In this document: positions 10,514-25,500 of the stretch, piece after piece
How positions within the stretch are numbered: the first letter of the stretch is position 1
Layout of the letters: every line of letters begins with the position of its first letter
Assembly: GCF_030463565.1 (NCBI RefSeq)
Contig: NC_134656.1
Span: 3,458,501 to 3,522,500, forward strand
DNA: 64,000 bases
From: Pelecanus crispus
Lineage: Eukaryota; Chordata; Aves; Pelecaniformes; Pelecanidae
Direction of reading: 5' to 3'
The notes under the pieces: model-generated
The model's input: only the letters and a program-made list of their open reading frames with translations
Database searches by the model: none
Told to the model about the DNA's origin: nothing
Position numbers and translations under genes: made by a program

Positions 10514-13500
10514 CTAAACAAGAAGGGGAAAAAGATTACACGAATTATTTCCTTCCCCCACCCTTTTTTTTTTTTTTAAATATATGTGTGTATATATGCG
10601 TGTGTTACTTTTAGAGTTCTTAAACTACTTTGCGTGTCTGTACATCGGACTTGTTTTGGCCTGTTGAGTACAAGGTGTTGAATAAATTTAGCCTGAATTT
10701 GGAGTATGTGTGTTGGATTTTTTTAGAGTACCTTTGGATTTACCAGAATTACCTCCGTGAAGGCGGATGTTTAGTATTGCACCTTTGTTACTGCACGTCT
10801 GCCTCGACTTTTGCTGACCACTGTAGAACTGGATTCCGTCTCAGTACGGCCTCATGGATAATAGCAAGTAATTTGTAACCAGAATTATTTTACCTCATCC
10901 CTGACTAGTTTGCTCAAGGGATGTCCTGGACGTGTGAGCTCACAGCTGACTTATTGTGACAACACGAGCGCTCACGACTGCCCTTCCTTCCTGGCCGCCA
11001 GCTTGCTCCTTAGCGGGAGGCAGTGCCCTTCAGCAGCCTCAATTTGTGGCACCTCCTTAATCCGGTTGTAATTAAGATTCCGAGTAAGGGAAGGGGAGTA
11101 CAGAGAATGATGCTGCAGCAATCTCCCTGCCATTACAGATAAGGAGTTTCCTTTATACCTCTCTCTAATTTCAAAAACGTGCTCACAATGAAATATATAT
11201 TTTGTTTATTGGCAAAAATAATTTCTGCTTTGGGTGGACCCAAGCTATTATATTTTTATTTCTTTTTTCCTTCAGATGCCAAACGTAATTCACAAAACAC
11301 TAATGTCTGTAACAGCAAGCTACTGAAGCTTTCTTAAATACTGTAAAATACGGTTCTGTCTGCCTGCGGGACAGCCGTATCAGCTGGTCTATAAACCTGC
11401 AGTCCTGGCTTAATTACGACAGTGCCTGATTCTGTTTATTCATGGAAGTGATGAATTGCATCTACTGTTGATCTCCTTCCGTTTCATGAGTAGGACAAAT
11501 GCTCGCAATATCTCACACATTAAACAGCCTCTTTTTACGCGCTTTGGAAAAGAAAACATTTATGGATGAATGCAATTATTCCGTGGAAGACTCTAGGACA
11601 ACCGGGTATAAAAATTCTGGTTTTATGAAATTATATGGATGCAGAGCCTGCTTTTGGTGCCTGTAACTTAATCATTGCGCAGATGTAATCTCAATTAGAA
11701 AAGCTGCTTTACCAGGCGAGCAAAATAAAGAATATTCCTCCGAGTTTCTAACAGATACCGATTTGCATAAATTATTCTTTGAATCCTCTGATAAAGCATT
11801 TGTGAGTTCAGGAAATGGGATTATAACCAGGTACAGAGCAGTAACACCACTCTCTTTCAAAATCATGACACTAGGCAGTTATATTTGTTTCTGCTAAAAT
11901 TAAATCTTGTCCCTGGCCTCTCTTGTTTGATCCAGAAACACGAACTGCATTTTGGAGGACCGGGGAGGGGCAGGCTGTGGCTTTCACTGCGAGCGTGCTT
12001 TAAGCAGAGCCTCGAAAAGACACGTGTCCATCAGGGAATGGGCAGCGCGCGTGACCCTTCTGCCTTCATCTGGAGCCGGAGCCTCACGGTTGTTACACAC
12101 CTTTAAACGAACCGATACGCTACTTGCTAATTAACTAGTTCCTTACTGCATACGAAGGCCCACTGAAAATAACCTTCTGACACTGGCAGCCATGTGGGAG
12201 TAGTTAAGAAAGGTTCTGACTTCCCCATCTATAAAAGCTCCCGACCTTTCACAGCCATTAGTGGAAGAAACCGAGACCGAATGAAGAGTCTGGCTGTCCC
12301 AGCAGCCTTTTCTCAAAAACATTCTCCAAAACATCTCAGACTAGACAGGAGCGGTGCGAAGAGGGGACGCGCTAATTAAGTTCTCCTGCTCAAACTGTCT
12401 GCGCCCGCTGTGCCCTCAGGGAAACGCCCTGCTGTAAGCACTGCAGGGACGAAGCGGTGCCAGCAATACGCAGCGCTGTCCCTCTTCCCTTTCATTTCAT
12501 AAACCGTGCCTGAAGCATTCGCACAGCCTTACCTTGAAGTCCTTGATCGCCGTCAGGCCCGTCAATGCCTTGACCAACAGGTCCTTTATCTCCCTTCTCG
12601 CCAGTGTCACCTTTAATCATAAACGGACAGCGTCAACAGTGAGCCGTGCCCTGCAGCTGCGTCCAAGGGCAGGAAGGGGAAAGACCAAGCGGGACTCAAA
12701 TTCCTCAGGACACTGCTAGGATCTGCTTACACTGCACCCCTCAAGATGCAAAATTGCCCTCTAGAGCTCCATCGGCTGATCTGCCCTCCTCCGCTGCTGA
12801 AATTAGTACGAGTTCGCCATTGGTATCGGTAGGCATAGAAGAGAAGCTGGTTGGTTTAAGTCTTACCTCTGGGACCGGGATCGCCAAGCTCTCCTGTTGG
12901 CCCTCTGTACCCCGGGGGACCACGAGGACCAGGGTGCCCAGCGCTGCCCGCAGCTCCAGGCGGCCCTGGGGGACCGGCCGGCCCGGGCCGACCCGTCATT
13001 CCGGGAGACAAGGGCTTTCTCAGGTTAGCAGCTAGCTGTGCAATTTGATCTGAAAAGAACAAGAAAAAAACTGCGTGTGCAACACGTCCGCTCGCTGCTC
13101 GGCCGCTCGTCGTCTGCCGCCAAGCGTGCTTCGTTGAGCGAGCAGCTGAAAACCGAGCGTCTGACAGCAGCGCGGAGCCGCGTGCTCGGGCAGATCCCGC
13201 TCCCCGCCACTCCTACACACTTTCCGCTTCAAACTAAACATTGCATCTGTCCTCTCAGCTCATCTCTGGCTTTTTATTTTTTTACATCTCCACAGAGGGA
13301 GATTTTGGTTAGAAATCTGCAGGTTTTTAAGCCACTGTATTTCCTGTTTCCTAAACCACTTTAAAAGACGTCAAGTATTCTGGAAAATTATACTTCAATA
13401 ATTAAAACAAGTTTTCTGAAACAAGTTTTCTGAAACAAGCTGTCAAGAGTTTTACTTCATCCCGAATGGCGGAAACATAACCTCTAAATGCAGAACCGTA

Positions 13501-16500
13501 ACTTCAAAGAAAGAAGAACATTCCTTGGGAGCTGAGCCCTGCTCCAGGGAGACGGGGTGTGCCGCGGAGGGCAGCGGAGGCGGGAGCCGAAGCGGGGAAT
13601 GACCCAGGTCAGGGCAGGCGCGTGCCAGCGTCCTGCGCGATGCTCGTGGCAAAGCTGCTTTCGGCACGCTTTGCGTGTTGCCATGATGAATCGTTTAAAA
13701 AATACTAATTTTAGAACAATGAAAGACATCCCAGGCAACAAGGCGACCTCCTGAATAATTTCCTTATGTTAAAGGTCAATGTATTTTTTCTTATTAAGAC
13801 AGAAAACCAACAAATCTCAGAAGCCATCTTCTGTTCAGGATCTACTCATCTTCAGCTAAAGATGGTAATTAGTTTTCTCTCAGTAATACTCACCATTTAT
13901 CATCTCCCCACACAGTTCTCTTATATGTTGTTCACTGGCCTCTTTGCCCTGCAATTAACAGAAGAATCTGTCCTTATACAAGCCACGTTACCGCTAATCA
14001 TCCCTGACAGAAGCTCCAGGACGTGGAACTCATTTCCAGCAGCTCCATAAGAAGCACAGGATCCCGCATGAAAAGGAGTGGGGTTTTTTTTTTTCCCCTC
14101 TTAAAAGATGACGGCTTCAATTCAGAAGCTCTATCATATTAATGGCAGAGATTAATTTTAATGTTAGGCCAGATATTTAACATGGGGCTTATTTGGCCTT
14201 TCCTGAATGATGAAACGTGAGCTCTGGACCAAGACAGACGTCTAACATTTGAAGCAGTGAATAGAAGCTGTATTTCTAAACGGCCAACTTCTACCTCACT
14301 TTTATAATGAGAACAGTGACTTACAGCCCGTTCCAATGGATGCAGATAATTTGTCCGTATATCACTGCGAGAGAAGATTAATTCTCCAAGGCACGCATTC
14401 AGGGGGACTTTAATTCTGAAGCTTGCAAACTGTTCATCTTTTTGCACTGGTCAGCTCTTGCTGCGAGACTGCTAGCTTGCATGCACAGTTACGTACTTGT
14501 GCCTGCTCAAATGCAGGACCTGATTTTTTGAATCTGCATCCAAAATCCACCATCCATCCATTTATTCACTTCAGAGACTCCCTGACTGCGCCCCAGCAGC
14601 AGACAGTACTTACAGGAGGCCCCGGTTTTCCCGTGACGCCGGGAACGCCTTGCTCCCCCTGATGGCCCATGGGCCCTGGGTGTCCTGGGATCCCTGGCAC
14701 TCCGGCTGTCCCGTTAGGTCCTTGGACACCTTTTGGACCAAGTTCTCCTCTTTTTCCTGGCTGTAATGAAGAATAATGAAAAAAAAAAAAAAAAAAAACC
14801 CAAACACTTAAAAACAGAAGACATGGTCCATTCTTTTCTCATGGGGATTAATTAAGCCTTTCTTTAGGTTCCCCCAAATGACTTGGCTGACCACGTACGT
14901 TTCTTACATATCACGGGTGGTTTCACATATATAGCTCATGATAGTAAGAGTCCAGGCTGCAGCAAAATGATCACACACATCTGAATGCTTTGAATGCCAC
15001 AGCAAATTGTCATTATCATAGATTTTATAGCATGGCATGACAAAAACGTGCTTCTAGGAATCAATGCCAGAACATAGTTTATGGAGACACATCATCGAAA
15101 GATGCGATAAGCACGCTTACTCCCAAAGCTTTCAGGGCATGAGCCCGCAATGTCTGACACATACCTCTCCTTTTTGGCCAGGGGGACCAAAGGGACCCTG
15201 TTGGAAAGAAAAGGGAAATAAGAAAGAATGATCCATTCAGAAAATGCACATCTAAAGTCAAATCTCCCAAGCTCCGGGAAGCCGCGATGACATGTACGTG
15301 GCACCTAACGGGCTTTTCTAGCAAAGGGGCCAGGAGTGATAACAGGATGCTGGAGACCAGACTCAGCCCCGGCACAACAGGGAGAGGACTCTGGCCCGAG
15401 ACGTGCCCTGGCTACCAATGCTGAACGCAGGCCCAGGCAACCCCGCTACTCCTTGAGATGGACCAAACCCCTCCATGGACAGAGCAACGTCGACTGCTCC
15501 GAGGAGCAACGTGACAAATGAGTGCTGATGTGCCACAGTTCTGCAAAGGCCACGCTGGCTATCCGGTGTTTCCTGAAGACAAGAGGAGAGCTGATGCACA
15601 CTGTGAATACGACGGCAGAAAGGCTTGGGTTGCCTTCGCCTTTTGGCAGCCAGCAGGGTTGGAGCTGGAGCTCTTGGACGGTTAATTCTGACTGACCACA
15701 TTAGTTCTTGATTCATGGTTCTCTAGACCCATCTGTTATTTGAGGAGTCAATTCTACTGAATTTAAGGACACCTACCAGTTCTCCTTTGTCACCTGGGAG
15801 GCCATCTGCTCCAGCAATGCCCTGAAAGTGAGATACCAGAATTAACACTGCACCTATTGGTGCACAAAGATTATTGACAACAAGGCTCGCTCCGACACTT
15901 GGATAACCTCAGCTGTGGGGAGATGGGTGCACTTAGCAGCTTATACAGCTGCTCCAGCAAGAGGAAGTTCTCTCTTCCCAAAGCTGAACTCTGCCGTAGC
16001 TGTTCCCCTGCTGACAACGGCGCTCGTGGTGCAAGGCAGCTCGCGTGAGGAGTAGGTGCCCTTTGCAACAAGCTGGTACTTGGATGAAAGGCCAAATTCC
16101 TACAGAGGAGAGCCCTGATGGGGTGGCCATAAAAGACATCCACAGGCTGGCACTGGCATTTCTCTTACAGGGAATCTAAATTTCAGGTTCCCCAGCTCTG
16201 GGAGTCTCACAAAAAAACGTGCGTTTGCAATGACAGCTGAATGTTCAGGGTCCAGCATCCCTGCGTCTTCTAGGCCTCCTCAGTGGAAAGAGTCATCTGC
16301 AGAACAGCTTCATCCCACCCTTAAACAGAAGCGATCCTTCGCTTGGTGAGGACCACGCCTCTCCACTCTGTCTGGGGACCCTAACGCAAGGGTGGCTGAA
16401 GCTCCGGTGACATTGATTTTGCTAGCCGTGACAAGGAGCATCAATGGGCTGATCACCTCCACTAAGCCAACAGCAGCGTGCGCAGCTCGAGCATCGCTGC

Positions 16501-19500
16501 GGGCGACACGAATCGCTGCAATCTCCCGCCACCGGCTGCACGGGCAGCGCTGCCCGCGCCGAACGCTCTGCAGCAGAGCTGGCTTATTAAACAGCAATTA
16601 GAGCAGATAATGACCATTGTTATGGTGACTACAGGGCTTTAGAGAAGAAGGTATTTCAAGAGAAACGCAGGCTAGGTTGGTCTTTCCCTGAGCAACAAAG
16701 CAGGGACCGTACAGACACTGACACTGGTAAACAAAACAAGCAGCGCTTGCTGGAAAAGCACTCGTTTTCTGCAAAGACACAGTCATGCATTAATGAAAGT
16801 CATATATTTGATGAAAACTGGCTCAAAAGGTCATCACTGAGATTAATCCAACTATAGAAGTTAAGCAGCAAAAAGCAAAAGATTAAATTAGTCTATTAGT
16901 CTGCCAAGCTTTGAGGGTAGGAATCCTCTTCCTCAGGCACATGATGTTCAGCGAAAAGCTGTGCTTCTAAACTTAGTTCAGGAGGAGCATGATGTGAGGA
17001 GCTCATATACGGCATACCTCGTGGTTACCAAATAACCAGCAAGAGCCTAGCATTTTTATCGCCGCATTGTCACGTGTCGCCATTAGAACAGGCCACATCT
17101 CTTTCGCCAGCGGAGGAAATACGGGACCAGAGAGGGTTTTGTTGGCGTCTGCTCCAGGGTGTTTTCATTTGAAAGGAGGAAAAGCTGGCTGCGCTGTCAC
17201 GGGCTGCGCCTAAGGTGTGGTTTAAATGCCTCTGCTGACTACAGCATGAAAGTCATCCCAGGAGGAAGATCAGCTTCACTTACCTGGTTACCTTTGGGAC
17301 CAGGAACACCAGTAGGACCCTGAGAATAAGTAAAAGAAAGAAGGCAAATGAGCTCAAACTGTTATTTTCCTCTGAATTCCTGGTGCGGTCAGACAGTCAC
17401 TCGTGCAGCAAGGGGTTGGGAATTAGTCTCCCAACTGCCAAGCAGGAGGCACCGAATCTCATTCCTACTTCTTAGAAACAAGAAAAGATTTTAAGCATCC
17501 TTGCTAGCTTTGTAGCCCTCTCTGCAGCCCCCGGTTTGCGTTGTAGGACAGTTTCTCAGGCTCTTGCCTACAGCGCAGAGCAGCTGCCAGACCAAGCAGG
17601 ACCTCTCAGCTCAGGCCTGGTGGTCTTCTGCCCACCAAGCCCTTGTCCAGCCAGACCAGAGAGACTTTCTTGACATGGTCGGGCAACGCACTGCTCCCCA
17701 CCTCCCTGACATGGGTTACCTACACTGGCCTTTTTCATACCATCCTCCTCAATCTCCTAAATAAAACTAAAATGAATTCTGCGCTTTTAATCCTAGTCTT
17801 TAAAACCTGTCTCACAAAAGTCATCTTTCACATCTATCCCAGCGGCAGGAACTCTGTTTTGCTTCTGCCCCTCTGCTTTTCATCATTGTCATCTTACTAT
17901 CATGACCGAAACAGCAATTTTACAAGTTCACAAATTATAGGGCAAGGTCCAGGATGAGACTGGTGGGTGATTGATCTCTGCCTTTCACACCTGAAGATGC
18001 GAGGAGATGACTGAATTTTTATTCATGGTATAAAACGGACAAGAACATTTTTGTACGGCAAGGGGAAAAAGTCAGGATGGTTTTTCAAGGCTTTATTAGA
18101 CTGTCAGTTTTCCTGGGGATTTAGTTAGGTGCTCCTGACTTTGAGATTCACAGAACAACACGGCCAGAGGAATAAAATACATTTAGATGATAAACTGCTT
18201 ATCGCCCTAGGAATAATACAGGCAACTTGAAAAATCCTCCCAACGTTATCTACCTGGCATTCACAGAGAGGACATGAGACATTTTCAGCCCTATTCATGA
18301 CTTTGGGTCCACATAGCAGAGCCAACAAGGAGTTCAGGAGAACCCCAGAATTTTTTCTCTACTGCAAAATCTACAAGGGAAATTCAACCATTTTACCCTT
18401 CAGACAGGATTTCTGCAGCACATTCATCAGTCTGGCATCTGCAAACTGATCTTTTTTTAATCACTAGATCTGGAGATGGCTCAGCAGAATAGAATCTTAG
18501 AGAAGGACAAACACATATAATAAGGGCATATCATTTTGTTCAAGTCAAGCACTCAATAAGTTAAAAAGAGGGGGGGGGGATTTCTATTAAAGAAAAAATA
18601 ATTCTCGGCAAAACAGACAATGGAATGTGGAAATGCAAGAATGGCTGCAGCTATTTATAATTCCCATTTTACATTCGCCGATGGCAAAGGCAATATACTC
18701 TTTTCTGAACGTTATCATCTAGATTTATACCGACAGCTTCACAAAGTCCCAAAGCTCCATGAAAGTTTATGGCAATAAAACACAGCTTAGGCACCGAGGG
18801 CTGTGCCCTGCAAGGACCAGTCCCCTGAAGAAAAGCTTAGCCCCCAAAATTTTGATTCCAAACTTTGTAATTCACAGCAGCAGGAATTCCTAGCAGCAGG
18901 AACAAGTGACAGGACTTCAGGCCCACCAGCCCCATGTCCACCAGCCATCCTCATGTTTGTGTCACTCTATCAGTTAAACACAACTAACGTTTTTTGCCAA
19001 GCATCTAGTGACGCCAGTATGGAGCCGAGAGAGACATGTTGCCCCAGATGGCTGCCGGCATTCAGAATCCCCAGGAATTTCATCTTAAAAAATACTTAGG
19101 AAAAATATTTACGTATTGCTACCACAGTCAGTAATAACAGTCAAATCCTTCCTCTCCCCAATATCCCACTCCAACGAGATGGTTTATATATCGCCTCAAT
19201 GCTATTTTATATCTTACGGTCAAATGCATTAAAATTCCTGTATTTTCCATGCAAGGAAACACACTTACTGATATGCTGGTTTATATTCCTGGCCACAGTC
19301 AGTCCAAGGACTGTGAAAAAGCGTATCAGTACCTGTTAACTCAGGCTTGCAGCAATATTGGGTTTTTTCTTTCCCAAAGGAAAAAAGCCACAATTGATTT
19401 CAGGAGAGCGTGATGGGTTAGCTGCAGCTGGGGTGGCGGAACTGTATTGATCCCGTATTTGCACTTCTCTTTCTACGAGTCAGGACCAGCAGGCTGTCGG

Positions 19501-22500
19501 TAAAGCAAACCCGGGGCAGCATCTGCTGCGCTCTTTGTCCACCCCCCAGCAGATGCCATCACCCTCAGCAGCAAAGGCTGTTTGTTTAAGCTATAAAGAC
19601 ACGGTCTGAGGTTTTAGGGTCTTCCCAGCCCAAATCTTGTGCCCGGTCATGTGTGGAAATGCGCGGTGCTGCTCGCTGGCACAGCCCTCGCTGCTGCCTG
19701 CATGGAGGAGGACCGCGGGCACTGGTGGGACTGGGCGGGCAGCTGGAAGCTGCTCTGAGTGCCGGCTGCGTACGTGGAGGTGGGAAGTCTCCAGCCTTAT
19801 CCAAACCTGCTACAGCACGCTTTCCTGGGGAAAGCTCTTAACGAGCTGGGGTGTTAAGAAATAACCAACAATTACATCTCCAAGTAACTACACTTAACTT
19901 CAGAGCCAGAAATAAAACCTAGATTTTTTTTTTTTTTTTTTTTCCTTGAAGCATAAGAGTTTCCCTCCCTCTGCTCAGAGCAGCTCTCTGGATACCAGGC
20001 TGCTCTGTGCAGGGGCCTCTTCCCCTCGGAACGCACATTTTTTCACGGCAGCGAAGCCCTGAACGCAGTCAGGACCCCGCGGCTCCACAATAACCCTCCT
20101 GTTCCACACTTCCAGGCTCACAGTCGTCCAGGAGGTTTTTTTTAAACCTGCCTGGAGCCGGCACAGAAGAGCCATTGTGAAACCCCCGTGGTGCCGCTGC
20201 GATTGCTTACAGAGAAACTTCACCTTAAAGCTGGAGGCGAGGGAGCCGGCGAACACACGGCTACTGTTCTCCTGCAAGCCCTGAACAAATGTCATTCACT
20301 TGACTCTGCTGGCTGCTTTGAAATGAGAATGAATTCATTTAAATAAAAAGTTGCATTTATTCTGAGGTGCGGGGCCCAGGTGCGTTGCTGTTCAGAAAGA
20401 AAAATCACTGAGCAAACTGTAATTTAAAAAAATCCAGACCCCCTCATCAAGCATCTGAATAACGACGACGCGTGAATCAGCTCTCCCGCGCTCATGGGGA
20501 GCAAGGCTTTGGTGAAACCAGCACACAGAGCAGCGAAAAAACCCAAATGTCTGTCTATTCTGGCTAGGATAGGATCCCAGAGTCTCTTCTAAACAACCCA
20601 TCCTATCTCAAAATGGTGTGAGTTTGTGAACTGGAAGAGAAGCAGGGGCAGGAACAGGAGGGGCAGGGCGCGTGAATCCCGCTACGTGCCGGGGCGTCCG
20701 TCCTGGGCACGCAGCAGCCGCAGGGGAGGGACCGTGGCGCCCGGCGTGACAGCAGCTACGCCGTCCTGGGGGCCCCGTTACGCTCTGATTTCACGTCTCC
20801 CAAACAGGAATTAGTCTAATTATTGGTCTAATAATACGTGTCTCCTTACCCTGTCACCTAACTCTCCACGAATTCCAGTTGGACCGGGAAGGCCAGGCTC
20901 CCCACCGGCACCTTTGGGACCCTGTCAGGAAAACAAAAAAGAAAGCGCTACAGCTTAAAGCGTCAAGAAACCCTGCGTATCTTCTCATCCCCAAAGTTCA
21001 CCAGGCTCCGTAACACGCTCAAAAAAGTCATTTGCCTCAGTCTCCCCGCTCCCTTCCCCGCCCAGGACCTGGGGACCGCATGCGGAGGGCTGGTACCGCT
21101 TGCGCCGGTCGGTACAGCTCATCGCAACTCCCGCCCCACCGCGCTTCGCACCCGAGCTCAGCCGCGCCGCCAAAGCGGCTCCGGCCTTCGGCTGGCCCAG
21201 GTCTGTCGCTAACAAAGATCTCATCTGCCACTCCTGACCGAGCGACGCTCCCAGCAGGCAGCACCCTACGCTGGTTTTCAGCCGCTGTCGCTGGGGAACG
21301 GAGAGCGGTTGCGAACGCTCCCTTGGAGAGCGGAGCAAGAAATAGCGGAGCCGGCAGCGCAGCAGAAGGGAAAAGGGGTGCACCAAAGACATACAGGCTG
21401 GGCGCAACAAGACCAAGGAGAAACTAAGGTGTCTTTACGTAGGTTGAACTCAAACCCTTCTTTTGCAAACAAATACTAAATTGTTCCAGCAGACAGCTTA
21501 TCTGGCCTTGTGCTCTTTCTACGCTACTGCGTTAGTAAAGGCGTCAACCTGGTTCTGGCAAATGGAAAAACATTTCTTCCTATCACTTGTTGCCATCGTG
21601 CGCTTGTCTTGCCAAAGGTTCGCAGAGAAGCGGCCTGCCAAAACACAGTGCACATTCATTGCCCTTGTCAGCGTACCGACCTGGAAACCTCTGACTCCGG
21701 GGGCTCCCATCGGGCCCTGAAGACCAAGTGGGCCCTGAAAAGAGAAAGAGAAGCTTTGGTAAGGAGAAAATTCGGGGCCAAGGAAGTCCCTTGTGTAATT
21801 AAATGGGCTCTCTTCTAACGGACAGCGAGCGCGCGGTTCTGTACAGCAGAACGCTTTGCCCAGCGGCGCTGCTGATGAACCTGACGAGCCGCTGTAAAGC
21901 GGTGCTTGATGCTGACTGAGCTTTATTAATGTTCCTGGAATTATTAGCAAAAGCGCTTATTTGTATGTATTAATGCTTAACGACATACCATACTCATGAG
22001 TAGTAAAGATCAATGACGGCAAAAAGCGGTAGCATGATAAAGCATAGACAATATACATTACAGGGGAGTTGCTATCCCAATATTATGATTTGAATTGATC
22101 CAGTTCTACAAGAAACTACTGCAAAACATGTGCTACATGCACATGAAAAATGGCAATTACATCCACTTGCTTTGACACACGTTGTACCTGCAATACAGAA
22201 AAACGCAGTCTCTTGTGCTGTTAGTGCAGGTGCTTTTAAGAGCCCGGCTCACTAGACAGAACACGAACATTGCCATTAGGAGTCTCTATTGCTTTCTACC
22301 GAGAAAAATCACGTATGCGATAAAGATCTTGGGTGAAAAAAACCCTAAGTAATTTAGACATCTAAATCCCATTTTGTAAAGTGTCTTCTTGAAATAGAGG
22401 CCTTAGGCAAACTTCTGTCATAAGCTGGGATTTCAGCTTTTTCTCCTTTCGCAGCCGTCTCCGCTGCGTGTAGCGTTAAGGGACACAAATAAACTTCAAA

Positions 22501-25500
22501 CCGGCTGCCGCAGGCAGGGGATCCGTCAGCACGGACTGTCCAGCGTAGCCAAGAAGCCAGCTGCCTACTGGATTGCAAGTGCAGGTGTGCCCTGTGTTAA
22601 AATGGCATCTGTATTTTTTCCTTAAGTATTTTTTCCCTAATTGTTAGCCCTACAAATTCTCCCTGGTATCTGAACTTCCGCCATCTCTCATTGTTCTGAG
22701 CCAGTCTCAATGCTAGATGAATCCTGCAGCTCTCATGGAACAGCCCAGGCGTAACTACATTTCATCTCAATTAGGACTCTAATAACACAAATCAGAAATC
22801 AGAAATCAGAAACCCAGGTTAGAAATAAACACGGGTTCATCTGCTATTGCATGCACGGCAGAAGTCTGCACCAATGCAATTAGCTCTACTGCATTTGATT
22901 TTTGGCTATAATAATATGATACCTTTTGTGGGGCCAGCTATTTTGATGAAAAATTGCAGACATAAAAGTAAACATGATTAATTTAGTTTATTTCTAAGGC
23001 TGATTTCCCTCTCCTTGGAATTTTAAAGAGCAGCTGCTTACAAACAATAAATCATCACACAGTTCAATTTTTTCCAAGTGGCACACACCAGAAATCATGT
23101 TAGACTTGCTGTAGGCTTCTGGATTTCAAGATGAGATTAAGCAGGGGGAAAAAAGAAAAGAAAAAAAGCCCAATAAACCCACTGGAAGGTCAGGTCCAAC
23201 CACAATGGCAGCACTAGTTGGGGAGTGACAAAATAAAAGGTATCCTAGCATTTTTAGTCATGTGAACAAAATCGGGTTTTTCTCATCCTGATATCATTTA
23301 TTATCTCTGCTTTTCAGCAGGGATGCAACGGGCAGCCATGCAGCTACTTTCAGGTTTGCATTGCAGCTCCTGCAGCTTTTTATTTCTCAGGCTCTGAGAT
23401 GATGCAGGGAATGCAATGAAAGCAGGACAAGAAGCTCCCCTGAGGACCTCAGTGATTTCTAACCCAGAAGTTTCAAAAAGTTGTCAGTTCACAGAGTAAA
23501 AGTGAAAACTGGTAGAGCTGTGTATGGAGAGTTGTTTTTTTTTTTTCCTATGGGCTCACACCTCCAAGCTCCCAGCAAGATAATGCTGCTGCAGAACTGG
23601 GTGGGAGAAGGAAATGTGTGCACAGATTCTCCACCTGCCAACTGTTCCGGTGTTGCACCCACAGTATGGTTGTCAACTTTGGGGCATTTCCAAGCAGTTG
23701 GGAAAAGCATGCAACGATGTGCAAGAAAGGCAAGAGATTCCCAACAGGTCTGCAAACTTTTTAACGCTTTTCAAGCCCCCGTCTTGCACCGTGACAATGT
23801 GCAGGCTTTCCACTTTTGTTGCTTGTACGGCCTCGGGTTTTGCAGTGACCCTCTGCTGCTCCAAGGAAAGCGATACAGGAATGGGAAGGATTTCATGTTT
23901 CGTGTGCTGGTGGCGATGTACGTTGCAGTAGCTTAACAGGAGTTTTGCTTCATTAATGACTCTCGTTCAGCACAGCTGAACCTTATTATTACTGCCTAAC
24001 CAGGGAATTACTGACTGCCCAGCTTCTCCTGCGCGACTGTAGCAGCTCCACAAACCTCCTGGACAACTGCGGCTTCCTTTGCCAAACGACATGGGATGAA
24101 CCCCTTTGCATTTGCACGGAGCTGGCAGAGGGAGCAGGATCTGACCCGCTCATGGGGGAGTAATTCCTCTGCTGCCAAAACTGCCCAGAGACCAAGACCA
24201 CGCTCTCTCTGCCAAGACAGAACGTGGCCTTTTATTTTATCCAGAGAATACGCCCAGGTAACGGACTCAATCTTGGCATCTATTTGATTCGCAAGCAGCG
24301 TTGTACTTACGGTTGCTCCTCTGGGTCCCGGCAGACCTCTCTCACCAGGAACACCAACATCGCCCTGGCAATAACACCAAAGTCAGCCGTGCCATTTAGG
24401 AAACACGAATCCACCCTTCCCAATCTGCAGAGCTGGAATGTATTCCTGAACCCCGGGCTATTTCAATCCCAAACTCCCTGTGCCACTGCCGCGAGCACTA
24501 GGTCACACCGCCTGCCTCGGTGGGCTTTGGCCTCTGCTGCAGCACAGCACCCGTGCCCGGAGGAGCCCGCCCGGCTCCCATCGCACCCACGCGTGGGGCT
24601 GCCCGGGAGCGCTCATCGCCGTGGGCTTGCACGTGGTGCAGGCAGCACAGCACCTACCGCGTTCCTAAAAGCTTTATTTGCGCGGGGAAGCGGCACGCGA
24701 GCTCCAGCGGCACAGCGTGGTTTAAAACACGCTCAGCAGAGCTCGTGTAAGTGTAAATGATGGGGCTACGTACAGGGACGCCTGGCTCTCCAGAGGGACC
24801 CGCCTCTCCCATCTCTCCAGGACTGCCCTGCAGAGAAGGCGAACACTCAGTTAGGGCATAACTTCAGGGAGTCATTTCTGTCCTAGCTAGAGCGACAAAT
24901 GGAGGAGGGAGTTAAGACTTGCATCAGGAAATAAAAACAGCTTTAAACTTCTACAGTTTTAAGACCAAGACGACAAAACTCTCAACAACAGACATTCAGA
25001 GAACGGGCGCCGTACATCCTGTCCTGGGACCAGCGACTAGGGAGGGCTGCCAGCCCCAGGGCAGTGCCACCATATCCCACCGCGGACTGAAGTGGACCAC
25101 TGAGACAGGGATGCTCTTCTGGAGGCGTGCTCAGGACACCCCATTCCATTCATTCCTGCATCACCCCTGCGCAAGGAGAAACGCCTACCTGCAGCGTGCT
25201 CTCCTGCCGGAGGACTAGCACGAATAGCGACGCATTGTAGAGAGGGAAATTCAGAAAGGACAGGCAGGGACAGAAAAAAAGACACTTTCCAGAACAGCTT
25301 TGTGCTGGACTGCTTTGGTCTGAGACTTTCTTTTATCTCGCAGGTAGGTGCCAATCTACAGCTCTGTGGCAGCTTTTCCCCTGGGGTGGGGGGAAAGTCT
25401 CCAAAAGGCAAGAGGAGATAATCCTGCTCCTGCTTGCAGATGCTCACAGCCTTTTGATTCCCAAAGATGAAGCCTGCTCTTGGGACTTTGACAAAATGTG

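Noticed and set aside
12533-12610. GQ two-residue gap in COL1 as a possible deletion
   Set aside because: The same imperfection is a normal feature of alpha-3(IX) chains, as are GK in exon 7 and GITKN in exon 32.
23481-23936. Plus-strand open frame of 151 codons in COL9A3 intron 22
   Set aside because: No domain, contains a poly-T stretch translated as Phe, antisense to COL9A3.
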